This document shows, in pieces, positions 46,119 through 55,212 of a stretch of DNA of 64,000 nt. The DNA comes from Devosia sp. MC521 (GTDB taxonomy: Bacteria > Pseudomonadota > Alphaproteobacteria > Rhizobiales > Devosiaceae): the NCBI RefSeq assembly GCF_014127105.1, contig NZ_CP059902.1, positions 3,532,501-3,596,500 on the forward strand, in the 5' to 3' direction. Under the pieces are notes generated by a model, which saw only the letters and a program-made list of their open reading frames with translations, was not told the DNA's origin and searched no databases. Both the position numbers and the translations under genes were made by a program. How positions within the stretch are numbered: the stretch's first letter is position 1; the number at the start of each line of letters is the position of its first letter.

Positions 46119-46129
46119 CACGTGGAACA
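46114..46129. promoter_or_regulatory. parS site 3, overlapping the parB terminator
   Basis: CGTTTCACGTGGAACA matches TGTTTCACGTGGAACA, the inverse of the B. subtilis consensus TGTTCCACGTGAAACA, at 15 of 16 positions. It is 17 bp beyond the parB stop. Confidence 0.8.
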
Positions 46130-46146
46130 TCTATTAAAACAAATAC

Positions 46147-47022
46147 TTAGTTAGTCCGCCCTGTTAGACGCATGCAGATATCGTCCAACTGTTCGAGTGT
46201 CTTGTAGCGGATCTCAAGCTTACCACCCTTGTCAGAATGGTTTAGAGCCACCGTCAGGCCCAGCGCGTCTGCTAGGCGACGCTGTAGCGCCAAAGTGTCT
46301 GTATCGGGCTCAGCGCGGCTTACAACCGGCTTCTTCAAAGGAATATCGCGCTGCTGGCTGAGCGCTTCTGCTTCGCGAACCGAAAGACCCTTTTCAACGA
46401 TCTCATGTGCCAGTGCTGTCGGGTCGTCGACAGTGATCAGCGTGCGCGCGTGACCAGCAGTCAGCGTTCCACTCGACACCATGCCGCGAACGTCTTCTGG
46501 CAACTTAAGCAAACGCAGAGTGTTTGCCACATGCGAACGGGATTTGCCGATAACTTGCGCCAAGTCCTGTTGAGTATATTCAAACTGCTCAATCAGCTGC
46601 CCATAACCCATTGCTTCTTCGAGCGGGTTAAGGTCGGCGCGTTGAACGTTTTCAATAATCGCTAGTTCGAGCGCTTCCTTATCGTCGACATCACGAACGA
46701 TGACCGGAACGTCGTGAAGACCTGCCTTTTGAGACGCGCGCCAACGACGTTCACCGGCGATCAACTCAAAAATATTTGGATCCGTCGTTGGACGGACCAG
46801 AAGCGGCGACATTACGCCCTTCTCACGGATCGAGTTCGTCAGCTCTTCGAGTTGCTCATCGTTGAACGTGCGACGCGGGTTCGCACGGTTCGGAATGATG
46901 AATTCCAGTGGCAATTTTTTGCCACCGGAACCAGATTCGGTCACGCGTGCACCTTCGATAGAAGCCATGTCGCCAATAAGCGCTGCAAGACCCCGGCCAA
47001 GACGTGTCGGTTTGTCTGTCAT
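46147..47022 (-). CDS. parB: Chromosome-partitioning protein ParB
   Basis: 291 residues. ParB is the CTPase that loads at parS and slides as a clamp. The N-terminal LGRGLAALIGD (ParA-interaction motif) is followed by PNRANPRRTFNDEQLEELTNSI, the CTP-binding GERRWRASQKAG, and the HTH IGKSRSHVANTLRLLKLP. The C-terminal dimerisation part ends with the IRYKTLEQLDDI strand-helix. It lies 9 bp after parA and ends beside a parS-like site. Confidence 0.97.
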   Translation of the reverse strand: MTDKPTRLGRGLAALIGDMASIEGARVTESGSGGKKLPLEFIIPNRANPRRTFNDEQLEELTNSIREKGVMSPLLVRPTTDPNIFELIAGERRWRASQKAGLHDVPVIVRDVDDKEALELAIIENVQRADLNPLEEAMGYGQLIEQFEYTQQDLAQVIGKSRSHVANTLRLLKLPEDVRGMVSSGTLTAGHARTLITVDDPTALAHEIVEKGLSVREAEALSQQRDIPLKKPVVSRAEPDTDTLALQRRLADALGLTVALNHSDKGGKLEIRYKTLEQLDDICMRLTGRTN

Positions 47023-47031
47023 TCTGCGCTC

Positions 47032-47832
47032 CTAAGCTGCGTTCAGGCGCCGCTCGCGGCGGATAACTTCAGTGGCAAGGCGCAGGTAAGCCTGAGATCC
47101 TGCGCACTTCAAATCGTAAAGCAATGCCGGTTTGCCGTAGGACGGCGCTTCCGAAAGGCGAACATTGCGCGGAATGACTGTGTCATAGACCAGATCACCC
47201 ATTTCGCTACGCACGTCCGCAAGAACCTGCTCGGAAAGATTGTTGCGCTTGTCAAACATGGTCATCACCACACCCTGGATCGAAAGGCGGGGATTGAGGG
47301 TAGAGCGTATCTGCTCAATGGTCTGCAGGAGCTGTGAAAGACCTTCAAGCGCAAAAAACTCGCACTGCAATGGCACCAGCACAGCGTCAGCCGCGACAAG
47401 TGAATTGATAGTAAGAAGGTTCAACGAGGGCGGACAATCGATGAGAATATAGCTCACCGGCTTGTCGTTGATCCGCATCTCATCAACTTGCTTGAAGGCA
47501 TTGCGCAGCTTAAAGGCCCGATCGCCCTGCCCAGCAATGGTCAGTTCCACCCCGAGCAAGTCCATCGTCGACGGGACAATTGCCACATTGGGCACCGTCG
47601 TCATGATCGACGCTTCGACGACGGTCGCTTCACCAACCAAGACGTCATATGCCGACAATGCGCGGTCGGTACGATTGATGCCCAGACCCGTAGAAGCATT
47701 GCCCTGCGGATCAAGATCGACAATCAACACGCGCTCACCGATAGCGGCAAGTGCCGTTGCAAGATTGATGGCTGTTGTCGTTTTACCGACACCGCCCTTT
47801 TGATTGGCTAAAGTAAGGATTCGGGGTGCCAA
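47032..47832 (-). CDS. parA: Chromosome-partitioning ATPase ParA
   Basis: 266 residues. Deviant Walker A KGGVGKTTTAINLA near 11-24, DLDPQGNASTGLG, and Walker B LIDCPPSLNLLT are present. The ATPase forms the nucleoid gradient that pulls ParB-parS complexes apart. It belongs to the operon mnmG-rsmG-parA-parB with small gaps (18 bp from rsmG). Confidence 0.98.
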   Translation of the reverse strand: MAPRILTLANQKGGVGKTTTAINLATALAAIGERVLIVDLDPQGNASTGLGINRTDRALSAYDVLVGEATVVEASIMTTVPNVAIVPSTMDLLGVELTIAGQGDRAFKLRNAFKQVDEMRINDKPVSYILIDCPPSLNLLTINSLVAADAVLVPLQCEFFALEGLSQLLQTIEQIRSTLNPRLSIQGVVMTMFDKRNNLSEQVLADVRSEMGDLVYDTVIPRNVRLSEAPSYGKPALLYDLKCAGSQAYLRLATEVIRRERRLNAA

Positions 47833-47850
47833 ATCGGCCTCCGCTTGCCG

Positions 47851-48498
47851 TTAACTCGCTAACCTCGGTTTTAAATCGGTGATCGTTAGGATCACGCCGC
47901 CCGGGTCAGTGTCACTACCTTTTGTTAACACATCAAAGTCCCAGTGGGTACGGGCTAGTTTGATCTCTTCAACATGTTCTCGGCCTTTGTGCAGAACTGC
48001 ACGAGTATTTTCGCCGAAAAAGGGGTGCATCCAATCACATAACTGTGGCAAAGCAGCCAATGCTCGGGAAGTAATTACGTCTGGTACGCCTGTTTCACGT
48101 GAATCAATCTCATCAGTCCGATTCCCGAAGACTTGGACATTCAAAGTCAGTTCACGCGCTACAGTGCGGAGAAAGCTCACTTTTCTGGACGTTGGTTCGA
48201 CAAGCACGAATTTGCGATCCATGCCTTTCGATCCAATTGCCATCGGCAGCGCGGGAAAGCCGCCGCCGCTGCCAATATCCATAACAAGCCGATCTGATTC
48301 TTCGAGCACTGTTAGGGCCTGGAGGCTATCAGCGAAATGGCGGGTCCAAAGCTCATTCAGTGTTTCACGTGAAACAAGATTCTGAACCTTCTGCCATTTA
48401 CGCAAAAGATTGGCATAGGATTCCAAGTCTTTTGCGACGACCTCAACCGGTCGTGATAGCGCCGCAGCATAGGCGGAAACATATTGAGTATTAGACAT
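47851..48498 (-). CDS. rsmG: 16S rRNA (guanine-N7) methyltransferase RsmG
   Basis: 215 residues (GidB). It methylates G527 in 16S rRNA; SAM-binding VMDIGSGGGFPALPMAI is near 70-85 and FVLVEPTSRKVSFLRTV follows. Its start overlaps the mnmG stop (TAATG). A perfect and a near-perfect parS site lie within the coding sequence, so its DNA doubles as part of the centromere. Confidence 0.97.
   Translation of the reverse strand: MSNTQYVSAYAAALSRPVEVVAKDLESYANLLRKWQKVQNLVSRETLNELWTRHFADSLQALTVLEESDRLVMDIGSGGGFPALPMAIGSKGMDRKFVLVEPTSRKVSFLRTVARELTLNVQVFGNRTDEIDSRETGVPDVITSRALAALPQLCDWMHPFFGENTRAVLHKGREHVEEIKLARTHWDFDVLTKGSDTDPGGVILTITDLKPRLAS
48091..48106. promoter_or_regulatory. parS site 4 (inside rsmG)
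   Basis: TGTTTCACGTGAATCA: one mismatch from the 16-bp consensus. Confidence 0.85.
48361..48376. promoter_or_regulatory. parS site 5, perfect (inside rsmG)
   Basis: TGTTTCACGTGAAACA, an exact 16-of-16 palindromic match to the consensus and the best ParB loading site in the window. Confidence 0.95.
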
Positions 48499-50360
48499 TA
48501 ACCCGCCTTACGAAGAGCACCACGTCGGATGACAGCCAATAGCAGCGTAATCGCTGCCGGAGTCATACCATCCATTGCTTGGGCTTGAGCAATGGTCTGC
48601 GGCTTGTACTGGGTCAGCTTGTGACGCAGTTCCATAGAAAGACCTGGAATCTCCATATAATCGAGATCATCGGGAATGGCGCGTTGCTCATCGCGACGGA
48701 CCGCTTCGATGTCTGACTTCTGGCGATCGAGATAAACCGCATACTGCGCGTCGATAGACACTTGCTCCAACACTTCGGTTTCAAGATCAACGATCTCCGG
48801 CCAAAGTTTGGTCAAATCACTTGCCTCAAAGTCAGGGTATGACAAAAGCTCAAATGCGGAACGGCGTTTGCCATCTTCATTGACGGGCAGGCCCGCCTTA
48901 CGGGCCTCAGTAGGTGAAGCGCTGAGCGTTCTAAGGAGTGTCCGCCCATGTTCTAGCTTGGCCGACTTTTCGGCGTAGTAGCTGGCGCGGCGATCGCCCA
49001 CCACACCCTTTTCAATGCCCAGCATAGTCAGCCGCTGATCAGCGTTGTCGGCACGCAAGTGCAAACGGAACTCTGCCCGCGAGGTGAACATACGATAGGG
49101 TTCGGAAACACCACGGGTGACAAGATCGTCGACCATGACGCCGAGATAGCTCTCCGTTCGCGACAGGATGAGAGACTCCGTGCCCTTTGAGGCGAGTGCA
49201 GCATTGGCACCGGCAAGCAGACCCTGCGCTCCCGCTTCTTCATACCCGGTCGTGCCGTTGATCTGACCCGCGAGATAGAGGCCAGGCTGGCGCTTAACCT
49301 CCAAGGTGGGTCGCAGCTCACGCGGATCTACATAATCATATTCTATCGCGTAGCCTGGGCGGATGATTTTGACATTTTCCAAGCCCGGCATGGAACGAAG
49401 GAATCTTTCCTGAACGTCCTCAGGCAAGGAGGTGGAAAGACCGTTTGGATAAACGGTCTTGTCCTCTAGCCCTTCTGGCTCCAGAAAGATTTGATGGCTG
49501 TCACGATCGGCGAAGCGGACAATTTTATCCTCGATCGACGGGCAATAGCGCGGGCCACGCGATTGAATGCGGCCAGAATACATGGCCGAACGATGAATGT
49601 TATCGCTGATAATTTTATGCGTTTCGGCGGTTGTGCGCGTGATGTGGCACGATACCTGCGGCGTGGTGATCTCGTCCGTCAAAGCCGAAAACGCTTCAAT
49701 GGGGTCATCGCCCGGCTGTTCTTCTAGAACAGAATAATCGATGGAGGTGCCGTCAAGGCGTGCAGGAGTGCCCGTCTTTAGGCGACCGAGAGCGAGACCA
49801 AGGCCTTCGAGACGTGTCGACAGGCCGAGCACTGGCTTTTCACCGACGCGACCAGCGGGCTCGGTAAACTCGCCGCGGTGAATGAGACCGCGTAAGAAGG
49901 TACCGGTTGTCAGGACAACTGCCTTGGTGCCAATGCGACGACCATCGAGCAGCACAACGCTAGAGACATGACCATTGGTGACTTCAATGTCGTCGACTTC
50001 GCCTTCGATCACATCGAGGTTTGGCTGTGCGGTGATCGCAGCCTGCATAGCTTCACGATAAAGCTTACGATCTGCCTGCGCGCGCGGGCCGCGTACAGCA
50101 GGTCCCTTGCGGCGGTTGAGGACGCGAAACTGGATGCCGGCTTTATCAGCGACGAGGCCCATGAGACCATCGAGCGCGTCGATTTCTCGGACGAGATGGC
50201 CTTTGCCCAAGCCACCAATGGCTGGGTTACAGCTCATCTCCCCAATCGTATCGAAGCGATGGGTAACAAGGGCTGTGGGGACGCCAAGACGGGCAGACGC
50301 AGCTGCGGCTTCCGTACCAGCGTGACCACCACCAACAACGATAACGGCGTAGTCGCTCAT
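48498..50360 (-). CDS. mnmG: tRNA U34 carboxymethylaminomethylation enzyme MnmG (GidA)
   Basis: 620 residues, full length. With MnmE it builds cmnm5U34 in tRNAs. FAD-binding [14 protein letters not shown] is near the N-terminus; [22 protein letters not shown] is the family block, and the [18 protein letters not shown] stretch contains a conserved Cys. The C-terminal helical domain binds MnmE and tRNA. mnmE lies 107 bp upstream, with two parS sites in the gap. Confidence 0.98.
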   Translation of the reverse strand: MSDYAVIVVGGGHAGTEAAAASARLGVPTALVTHRFDTIGEMSCNPAIGGLGKGHLVREIDALDGLMGLVADKAGIQFRVLNRRKGPAVRGPRAQADRKLYREAMQAAITAQPNLDVIEGEVDDIEVTNGHVSSVVLLDGRRIGTKAVVLTTGTFLRGLIHRGEFTEPAGRVGEKPVLGLSTRLEGLGLALGRLKTGTPARLDGTSIDYSVLEEQPGDDPIEAFSALTDEITTPQVSCHITRTTAETHKIISDNIHRSAMYSGRIQSRGPRYCPSIEDKIVRFADRDSHQIFLEPEGLEDKTVYPNGLSTSLPEDVQERFLRSMPGLENVKIIRPGYAIEYDYVDPRELRPTLEVKRQPGLYLAGQINGTTGYEEAGAQGLLAGANAALASKGTESLILSRTESYLGVMVDDLVTRGVSEPYRMFTSRAEFRLHLRADNADQRLTMLGIEKGVVGDRRASYYAEKSAKLEHGRTLLRTLSASPTEARKAGLPVNEDGKRRSAFELLSYPDFEASDLTKLWPEIVDLETEVLEQVSIDAQYAVYLDRQKSDIEAVRRDEQRAIPDDLDYMEIPGLSMELRHKLTQYKPQTIAQAQAMDGMTPAAITLLLAVIRRGALRKAG

Positions 50361-50395
50361 GGGTAAAACTCTCCAAGGCGCATCAAATAGGCCAG

Positions 50396-50411
50396 TGTTT
50401 CACGTGAATCA
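50396..50411. promoter_or_regulatory. parS site 6 (mnmE-mnmG gap)
   Basis: TGTTTCACGTGAATCA, 15 of 16; identical to sites 4 and 7. Confidence 0.85.
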
Positions 50412-50454
50412 ACATTTTGGCTTAAGCGTGAAGCTCCACGGGACGTTTCACCCG

Positions 50455-50470
50455 TGTTTCACGTGAATCA
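50455..50470. promoter_or_regulatory. parS site 7 (at the mnmE stop)
   Basis: TGTTTCACGTGAATCA, 15 of 16. Its last three bases form the mnmE stop codon on the other strand. It is 59 bp from site 6. Confidence 0.85.
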
Positions 50471-51757
50471 CTTACCAATGCAAAAGCTAGAAAAGAGCCG
50501 ATCGAGAACGCGCTCGGCATCAAGGCGGCCGATCATACGCTCAAGTGCGGCTGATGTATTGCGCAGACTTTCAGCTGCAAGCTCCCAATCATGGAGGGAC
50601 CCGCGTGTCTCTTGCAAAGTGGCTAAGGCAGCCTGCAGGGACTGACGGTCGCGCTCGTGGCTAACAAGGCTCGGCTCAACACCCGTAACCGCTTCCCCAA
50701 GCTTTGCCAGATGAGCGAATAACTGAGGGAGCCCTGCCCCTGTTTCTGTGGAGATCGCAAAATCTGCGTCTACGGCAGCTATGTCTGACTTGGTGCCGAG
50801 GGTGAGGAGGTGACCAGATGTTTCTGGTACATCAATGTCTTCAACATCGGGGGCGCGAAGCCAGAGAACAATGTCGGCATCAGCAATCGCCTTGTGAGCG
50901 CGCTTAACCCCCTCGGCTTCAGCTTTGCTGTCGGTCTCCCGGAGACCAGCCAAGTCCAAAAGAACAAATTTCTGGCCGCCGATGTCAAGTGGCACTTCAC
51001 GTACGTCGCGAGTGGTCCCGGCTTCATCGGAAACAATGGCGACGTCGGATCGGGAAAGTGCGTTGATGAGGCTCGATTTTCCGGCGTTTGGCGCCCCAGC
51101 CAGGGCAACGCGCAGACCTTCGCGGACGATACGCCCACTTTCGACCGAATCCAACGCTCTACCAATGGCGCTTTCAAGGAATGTGAGTTGATCGAGCCAA
51201 TTGCTAGGCAGGTCGTCTGAGACGTCCCCTTCGTCAGAAAAATCAAGCCGGGCTTCAATTTCGGCGCGCAAGTCGAGAAGCGTATCACGCCATTGATCGA
51301 TCTCTTCCGTCAAGCGTCCATCATAACGCGCAAGAGCTTGCTGACGCTGCTTTTCTGTTTCGGCAGAAAGGAGATCGCCAAGCCCCTCAACTTCGATGAG
51401 ATCCAGTTTTCCATTTTCGAACGCGCGACGGGTAAATTCACCGGCCTCAGCAAGGCGCAGCCCAAGCGTGGCCAGTTCGGCCAAAATGGCTTTTACGCCG
51501 GCAGGCGATCCATGGACGTGCAGCTCGGCGCAATCTTCGCCAGTAAAACTGTTGGGAGTGGGAAAGAAGACCACGAGGCCCTGATCGAGTGCTCGATCTG
51601 CTCCAATGGAGCGGAGAGCCATCTTGCGGGCGGCAGGGACGCCGCTTGCTAGAGTTTGTAGTGCCTGTTGGACCAGCGGGCCAGAGAGGCGGATTACTGC
51701 CACCCCGGCCGGCAAGGAGCCGGAGGAGAGCGCCATGATTGTGTCGCCCGCCTGCAT
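50468..51757 (-). CDS. mnmE: tRNA modification GTPase MnmE (TrmE)
   Basis: 429 residues. The N-terminal folate-binding domain begins DTIMALSSGSLPAGVAVIRLSGP; the inserted G domain has GAPNAGKSSLIN, DEAGTTRD, DLAGLR, and TKSD in place of the usual NKxD. The C-terminal helix ends in CIGK with the catalytic Cys. It partners MnmG. It is 20 bp downstream of rho. The Thr for Asn change in the G4 motif could lower guanine selectivity, but may be normal in this clade. Confidence 0.97.
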   Translation of the reverse strand: MQAGDTIMALSSGSLPAGVAVIRLSGPLVQQALQTLASGVPAARKMALRSIGADRALDQGLVVFFPTPNSFTGEDCAELHVHGSPAGVKAILAELATLGLRLAEAGEFTRRAFENGKLDLIEVEGLGDLLSAETEKQRQQALARYDGRLTEEIDQWRDTLLDLRAEIEARLDFSDEGDVSDDLPSNWLDQLTFLESAIGRALDSVESGRIVREGLRVALAGAPNAGKSSLINALSRSDVAIVSDEAGTTRDVREVPLDIGGQKFVLLDLAGLRETDSKAEAEGVKRAHKAIADADIVLWLRAPDVEDIDVPETSGHLLTLGTKSDIAAVDADFAISTETGAGLPQLFAHLAKLGEAVTGVEPSLVSHERDRQSLQAALATLQETRGSLHDWELAAESLRNTSAALERMIGRLDAERVLDRLFSSFCIGK

Positions 51758-51777
51758 GCCCGGCTCCGTCTAGTCTA

Positions 51778-53043
51778 TTAGGTGTTCATTGAGTCGAAGA
51801 AATCGGAATTGGTCTTGGTCTGACGAACCTTATCGACCAGGAATTCCATCGCGTCGATTGTCCCCATCGGGTTGAGGATGCGGCGCAGGACATACATCTT
51901 GCGCAGGATATCCGTGTCGACGAGCAGTTCTTCCTTACGGGTACCGGACTTATTGATGTCGATAGCCGGGAAGACGCGCTTATCAGCGACCTTACGATCA
52001 AGGACGATTTCCGAGTTACCGGTGCCCTTGAATTCTTCGAAGATCACTTCGTCCATGCGCGAACCTGTGTCGATCAGCGCTGTCGAGATGATGGTCAAAG
52101 AACCACCGTCTTCGATGTTACGTGCCGCGCCGAAGAAGCGCTTTGGACGCTGCAGCGCGTTCGCATCGACACCACCGGTGAGAACCTTGCCGGAGCTCGG
52201 AACTACGGTGTTGTACGCGCGACCAAGACGGGTGATCGAGTCGAGCAGGATAACAACGTCACGCTTGTGTTCGACGAGGCGCTTCGCCTTTTCGATCACC
52301 ATTTCAGCGACCTGAACGTGGCGGCTTGCTGGTTCGTCGAAGGTGGAGGAAATGACTTCACCGCGCACAGAGCGCTGCATGTCGGTCACTTCTTCCGGAC
52401 GTTCGTCGATCAACAGAACGATCAAATAGCATTCCGGGTGATTGGTCGCGATCGACTGTGCGATATTCTGCAACAGTACAGTTTTACCAGTACGCGGAGG
52501 CGCAACAATCAATGCGCGCTGGCCCTTGCCGAGCGGTGCTACCAGATCGAGAAGACGAGCCGAACGATCCTTGGTTGTCGGATCTGGCAGCTCCATGCGG
52601 AGGCGTTCTTCAGGGTAGAGTGGGGTGAGGTTGTCAAAGTTGACCTTATGACGGACAGCTTCGGGATCCTCGAAATTGATTGTGCTGACCTTGAGCAGCG
52701 CGAAATAGCGCTCGCCTTCCTTGGGAGAGCGAATCTCGCCCTCAACCGTATCACCGGTGCGCAAACCAAAACGACGGATCTGGCTCGGGCTGACATAGAT
52801 GTCATCCGGACCTGGTAGATAATTCGCATCTGGCGAACGTAGGAAGCCGAACCCGTCCGGGAGCACCTCAACCACGCCTTCACCAACGATGTTGATATCC
52901 TGAGCCGCCAATTCCTTGAGAATGGCGAACATCAATTCCTGCTTGCGCATGGTCGAAGCGTTTTCGACCTCCAGCTCCTCGGCAAAAGCCAAGAGTTCGG
53001 CCGGTGATTTGGCCTTGAGCTCGCTGAGCTTGATATTCTGCAT
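51778..53043 (-). CDS. rho: Transcription termination factor Rho
   Basis: 421 residues. N-terminal helical and cold-shock-like RNA-binding domains ([28 protein letters not shown], near 61-90), then the RecA-like motor with the P-loop PPRTGKT near 178-184, [12 protein letters not shown], and the Q/R-loop [21 protein letters not shown]. The upstream gap of 260 bp (53044-53303) contains the hemJ terminator and a weak parS-like site; rho autoregulation in that leader is possible, but no specific element was seen. Confidence 0.98.
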   Translation of the reverse strand: MQNIKLSELKAKSPAELLAFAEELEVENASTMRKQELMFAILKELAAQDINIVGEGVVEVLPDGFGFLRSPDANYLPGPDDIYVSPSQIRRFGLRTGDTVEGEIRSPKEGERYFALLKVSTINFEDPEAVRHKVNFDNLTPLYPEERLRMELPDPTTKDRSARLLDLVAPLGKGQRALIVAPPRTGKTVLLQNIAQSIATNHPECYLIVLLIDERPEEVTDMQRSVRGEVISSTFDEPASRHVQVAEMVIEKAKRLVEHKRDVVILLDSITRLGRAYNTVVPSSGKVLTGGVDANALQRPKRFFGAARNIEDGGSLTIISTALIDTGSRMDEVIFEEFKGTGNSEIVLDRKVADKRVFPAIDINKSGTRKEELLVDTDILRKMYVLRRILNPMGTIDAMEFLVDKVRQTKTNSDFFDSMNT

Positions 53044-53208
53044 GTATGCGACGGGCCCTTGAGGGATATCGATAAAACGAAGGTAAATCAGAAAATGGGG
53101 AGTTGATCAGCACGCCGCAACGGTTTGGGAAACCGCGCCCTATGGGGTGCTTCGCGTTATCATCTACTCCGATCCCAGAGATTTTTCAAGATTGAATAGC
53201 GATCAGGT

Positions 53209-53224
53209 GGATTCACGTGAAACG
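53209..53224. promoter_or_regulatory. parS-like site 8 (weak, hemJ-rho gap)
   Basis: GGATTCACGTGAAACG: 13 of 16 with an intact right half-site. It is the rightmost parS-like site, 1.6 kb from the proposed origin. Confidence 0.5.
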
Positions 53225-53240
53225 GCGCTGACCGTCGAGC

Positions 53241-53274
53241 AAAAAGAAAACGGAGTAAGCACTGCTCACCCCGT
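53241..53274 (-). terminator. Rho-independent terminator of hemE-hemJ
   Basis: On the minus strand ACGGGGTGAGC pairs with GCTTACTCCGT (two G-U pairs) around a 3-nt loop and is followed by TTTTCTTTTT. It lies 30 bp past the hemJ stop and separates hemE-hemJ from rho. Confidence 0.88.
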
Positions 53275-53303
53275 TATCAAATTCCTGAACTTTAGCGTTT
53301 TGC

Positions 53304-53732
53304 TTAGAACGGCTTCACGACCACCATGATAACGATGATCAGCATGAGAACCGTCGGCACCTCGTTGATTACGCGGTAGAATTTTTCTGACTTGGTATTC
53401 TTGTCCTGAGCAAAAGCTTTTAGTTGCTTAGCCAAAATCCCGTGACAGGCCGACATGCCGAGAACGGCAACCAGCTTAATCCAAGTCCAGCCGGTCGAAA
53501 AATCCATCAAACCAAGATGGATCATCCACAGGCCAAAAATCCAACTCGCAATCATTGCAGGGGTGGTGATGGCTCGGAACAAACGACGTTCCATCACCTT
53601 GAACATTTCCGACTGTTCAGAGCCGACGGCTACCTTGGTGTGATACACGAACAGGCGCGGCAGGTAGAACATCCCGGCCATCCAACAAATCACCGAAATG
53701 ACGTGCAGGGCTTTGACCCACATTTCGAGCAT
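53304..53732 (-). CDS. hemJ: Protoporphyrinogen oxidase HemJ
   Basis: 142 residues, four membrane segments. The first contains WVKALHVISVICWMAGMFYLPRLFVYH with the conserved His at about 10. HemJ is the heme-b-containing membrane protein that oxidises protoporphyrinogen IX in bacteria lacking HemG or HemY. It follows hemE by 14 bp, so two heme-pathway genes share one transcript beside the origin. Confidence 0.93.
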   Translation of the reverse strand: MLEMWVKALHVISVICWMAGMFYLPRLFVYHTKVAVGSEQSEMFKVMERRLFRAITTPAMIASWIFGLWMIHLGLMDFSTGWTWIKLVAVLGMSACHGILAKQLKAFAQDKNTKSEKFYRVINEVPTVLMLIIVIMVVVKPF

Positions 53733-53746
53733 TTTTGAAAAATCCC

Positions 53747-54781
53747 TTAACCGCGCTTAATGATTTCGATCAGACGTTCGACATGCGCAATCGGGGTTTC
53801 GGGCACAATGCCGTGGCCAAGATTGAACACATGCGGACGATCGGAGAAGGCCTCGATGATTTTACGCGCCTGGGTTTCCATCGCTTCGCCACCAACAACC
53901 AGACGAAGCGGATCAAGATTGCCCTGCACCGTCAGTGTGTTTGGTAGGGTTTTGCAGACGAAATCGAGTGGCGTGGCATAGTCGATCCCAACCGCGTTGA
54001 CCTTGGTCGCTTCGGCATAGCGCAGAATATTACCGGCAGCACCGCGTGGAAAACCAATGATTGGCGCATTGGGGATGCGTGCACGTAGTCCCTCAACGAT
54101 CCTCCGGTTCGGGTCCATCACATTCCGGACGAACGAGGTGTCGTCGAGATTGAGAGCCCAGCTCTCAAAAATCTGAACAACATCAGCACCAGCTTTGAAC
54201 TGCGCTTCAAGATAATCAATGCTGGTGTAGACCAGGATATCCATCAGCTTATCGAAAGCCTGGGGGTGCTGGAGAGCGAACTTGCGCGCCACCCATTGAT
54301 CCGAGGACCCGCGACCGCCGAGCATATAGGTCGCCACAGTCCATGGAGCACCGCAGAAGCCGATCAGTGTCTTTTCCGGTGGCAATGCAGCTCTGAGGCG
54401 ACGCACTGTTTCGAGAACAGGCGCTAAGTGCTCCAAAGCTCTGCTCCGATCCAAGCGGTCAACACCGGATGGATCGAGTGGCTCGAGAAGTGGACCCTCA
54501 CCTGTTTCAAAGCGCACTGATTGTCCTAGAGCATCTGGAATAACCAAAATGTCTGAGAACAGGATCGACGCATCGAGATCGAAGCGACGAAGCGGCTGAA
54601 GCGTAACCTCAACAGCCAAGTCAGGCGTGTAGCACAGCTCTAGGAAATTCTTCGCTTGGGTACGGGTCTCACGGTACTCCGGTAGATAACGTCCTGCCTG
54701 TCGCATGATCCAAACGGGAGGACGCTCTTGGCGTTGTCCCAGTACGGTCGCGAGCATGGGCTTATGGGGCACAGCGCTCAT
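53747..54781 (-). CDS. hemE: Uroporphyrinogen decarboxylase
   Basis: 344 residues. It decarboxylates uroporphyrinogen III to coproporphyrinogen III. PPVWIMRQAGRYLPEYRE (substrate-binding Arg and the RQAGR signature) is near 21-38, SDILVIPDALGQ follows, and IGFCGAPWTVATYMLGG is the second signature. Its start borders the proposed replication origin; in Caulobacter hemE also flanks the origin and its promoter lies within it. Confidence 0.98.
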   Translation of the reverse strand: MSAVPHKPMLATVLGQRQERPPVWIMRQAGRYLPEYRETRTQAKNFLELCYTPDLAVEVTLQPLRRFDLDASILFSDILVIPDALGQSVRFETGEGPLLEPLDPSGVDRLDRSRALEHLAPVLETVRRLRAALPPEKTLIGFCGAPWTVATYMLGGRGSSDQWVARKFALQHPQAFDKLMDILVYTSIDYLEAQFKAGADVVQIFESWALNLDDTSFVRNVMDPNRRIVEGLRARIPNAPIIGFPRGAAGNILRYAEATKVNAVGIDYATPLDFVCKTLPNTLTVQGNLDPLRLVVGGEAMETQARKIIEAFSDRPHVFNLGHGIVPETPIAHVERLIEIIKRG

Positions 54782-54911
54782 GATCCCTTCCCTTCCAAAC
54801 CTAAAATAGAGTCTTTCTTACTTCGTATCTTTATTATCATAGCGGTGTTTTGAGTGAATTCCTTCCCGTCCACAATTGCGTGGCCGGCGACACGTCCGCG
54901 CAGAGGGTTCA

Positions 54912-54926
54912 TTAACGCCCTGTTAA
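54912..54926. promoter_or_regulatory. CtrA full site a
   Basis: TTAA-cgccctg-TTAA: exact match to the CtrA consensus TTAA-N7-TTAA in the proposed origin. Confidence 0.75.
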
Positions 54927-54932
54927 GTTCTG

Positions 54933-54947
54933 TAAACGAACTGTTAA
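54933..54947. promoter_or_regulatory. CtrA site b (one mismatch)
   Basis: TAAA-cgaactg-TTAA, 21 bp (two helical turns) downstream of site a and similar to it over the whole spacer, as if a direct repeat. Confidence 0.55.
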
Positions 54948-54968
54948 GCAATGCCGGAGTCAAAATAG

Positions 54969-54983
54969 TTAACGAGAGATTAA
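54969..54983. promoter_or_regulatory. CtrA full site c
   Basis: TTAA-cgagaga-TTAA: second exact match, 36 bp from site b. Confidence 0.75.
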
Positions 54984-54989
54984 TCAGCG

Positions 54990-55026
54990 GACTCCCGAGT
55001 CAACGATTCGATTCCGGCTGTGAATC
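54990..55026. promoter_or_regulatory. Cluster of five GANTC (CcrM) methylation sites
   Basis: GACTC 54990, GAGTC 54997, GATTC 55005, GATTC 55010 and GAATC 55022 fall in 37 bp. Three more sites at 54809, 54957 and 55164 make eight in the 440-bp segment, where about two would be expected by chance. CcrM methylation state marks replication in alphaproteobacteria. Confidence 0.75.
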
Positions 55027-55191
55027 TTCAGTCGAATATCTGTATTCGCTTCTAGTATAGTTTTCCCCGAAGATTTACACAGGGGCATTCACGTCACTGC
55101 GAAAACGAGCTGTTAATGAATTTGGGAACAGGTCGAATAAGTTTTCGAAATCCCAAAACTTATGAGTCTTACGCACAGTTCTGCCTTGAGC

Positions 55192-55212
55192 TGTGGATGA
55201 TAGTGGGGATAA
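55192..55212. promoter_or_regulatory. Two adjacent DnaA-box-like sequences
   Basis: TGTGGATGA (55192-55200) and TGGGGATAA (55204-55212) each differ from the inverse DnaA box TGTGGATAA at one position, and are in the same orientation 3 bp apart, directly before maf. Confidence 0.55.
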
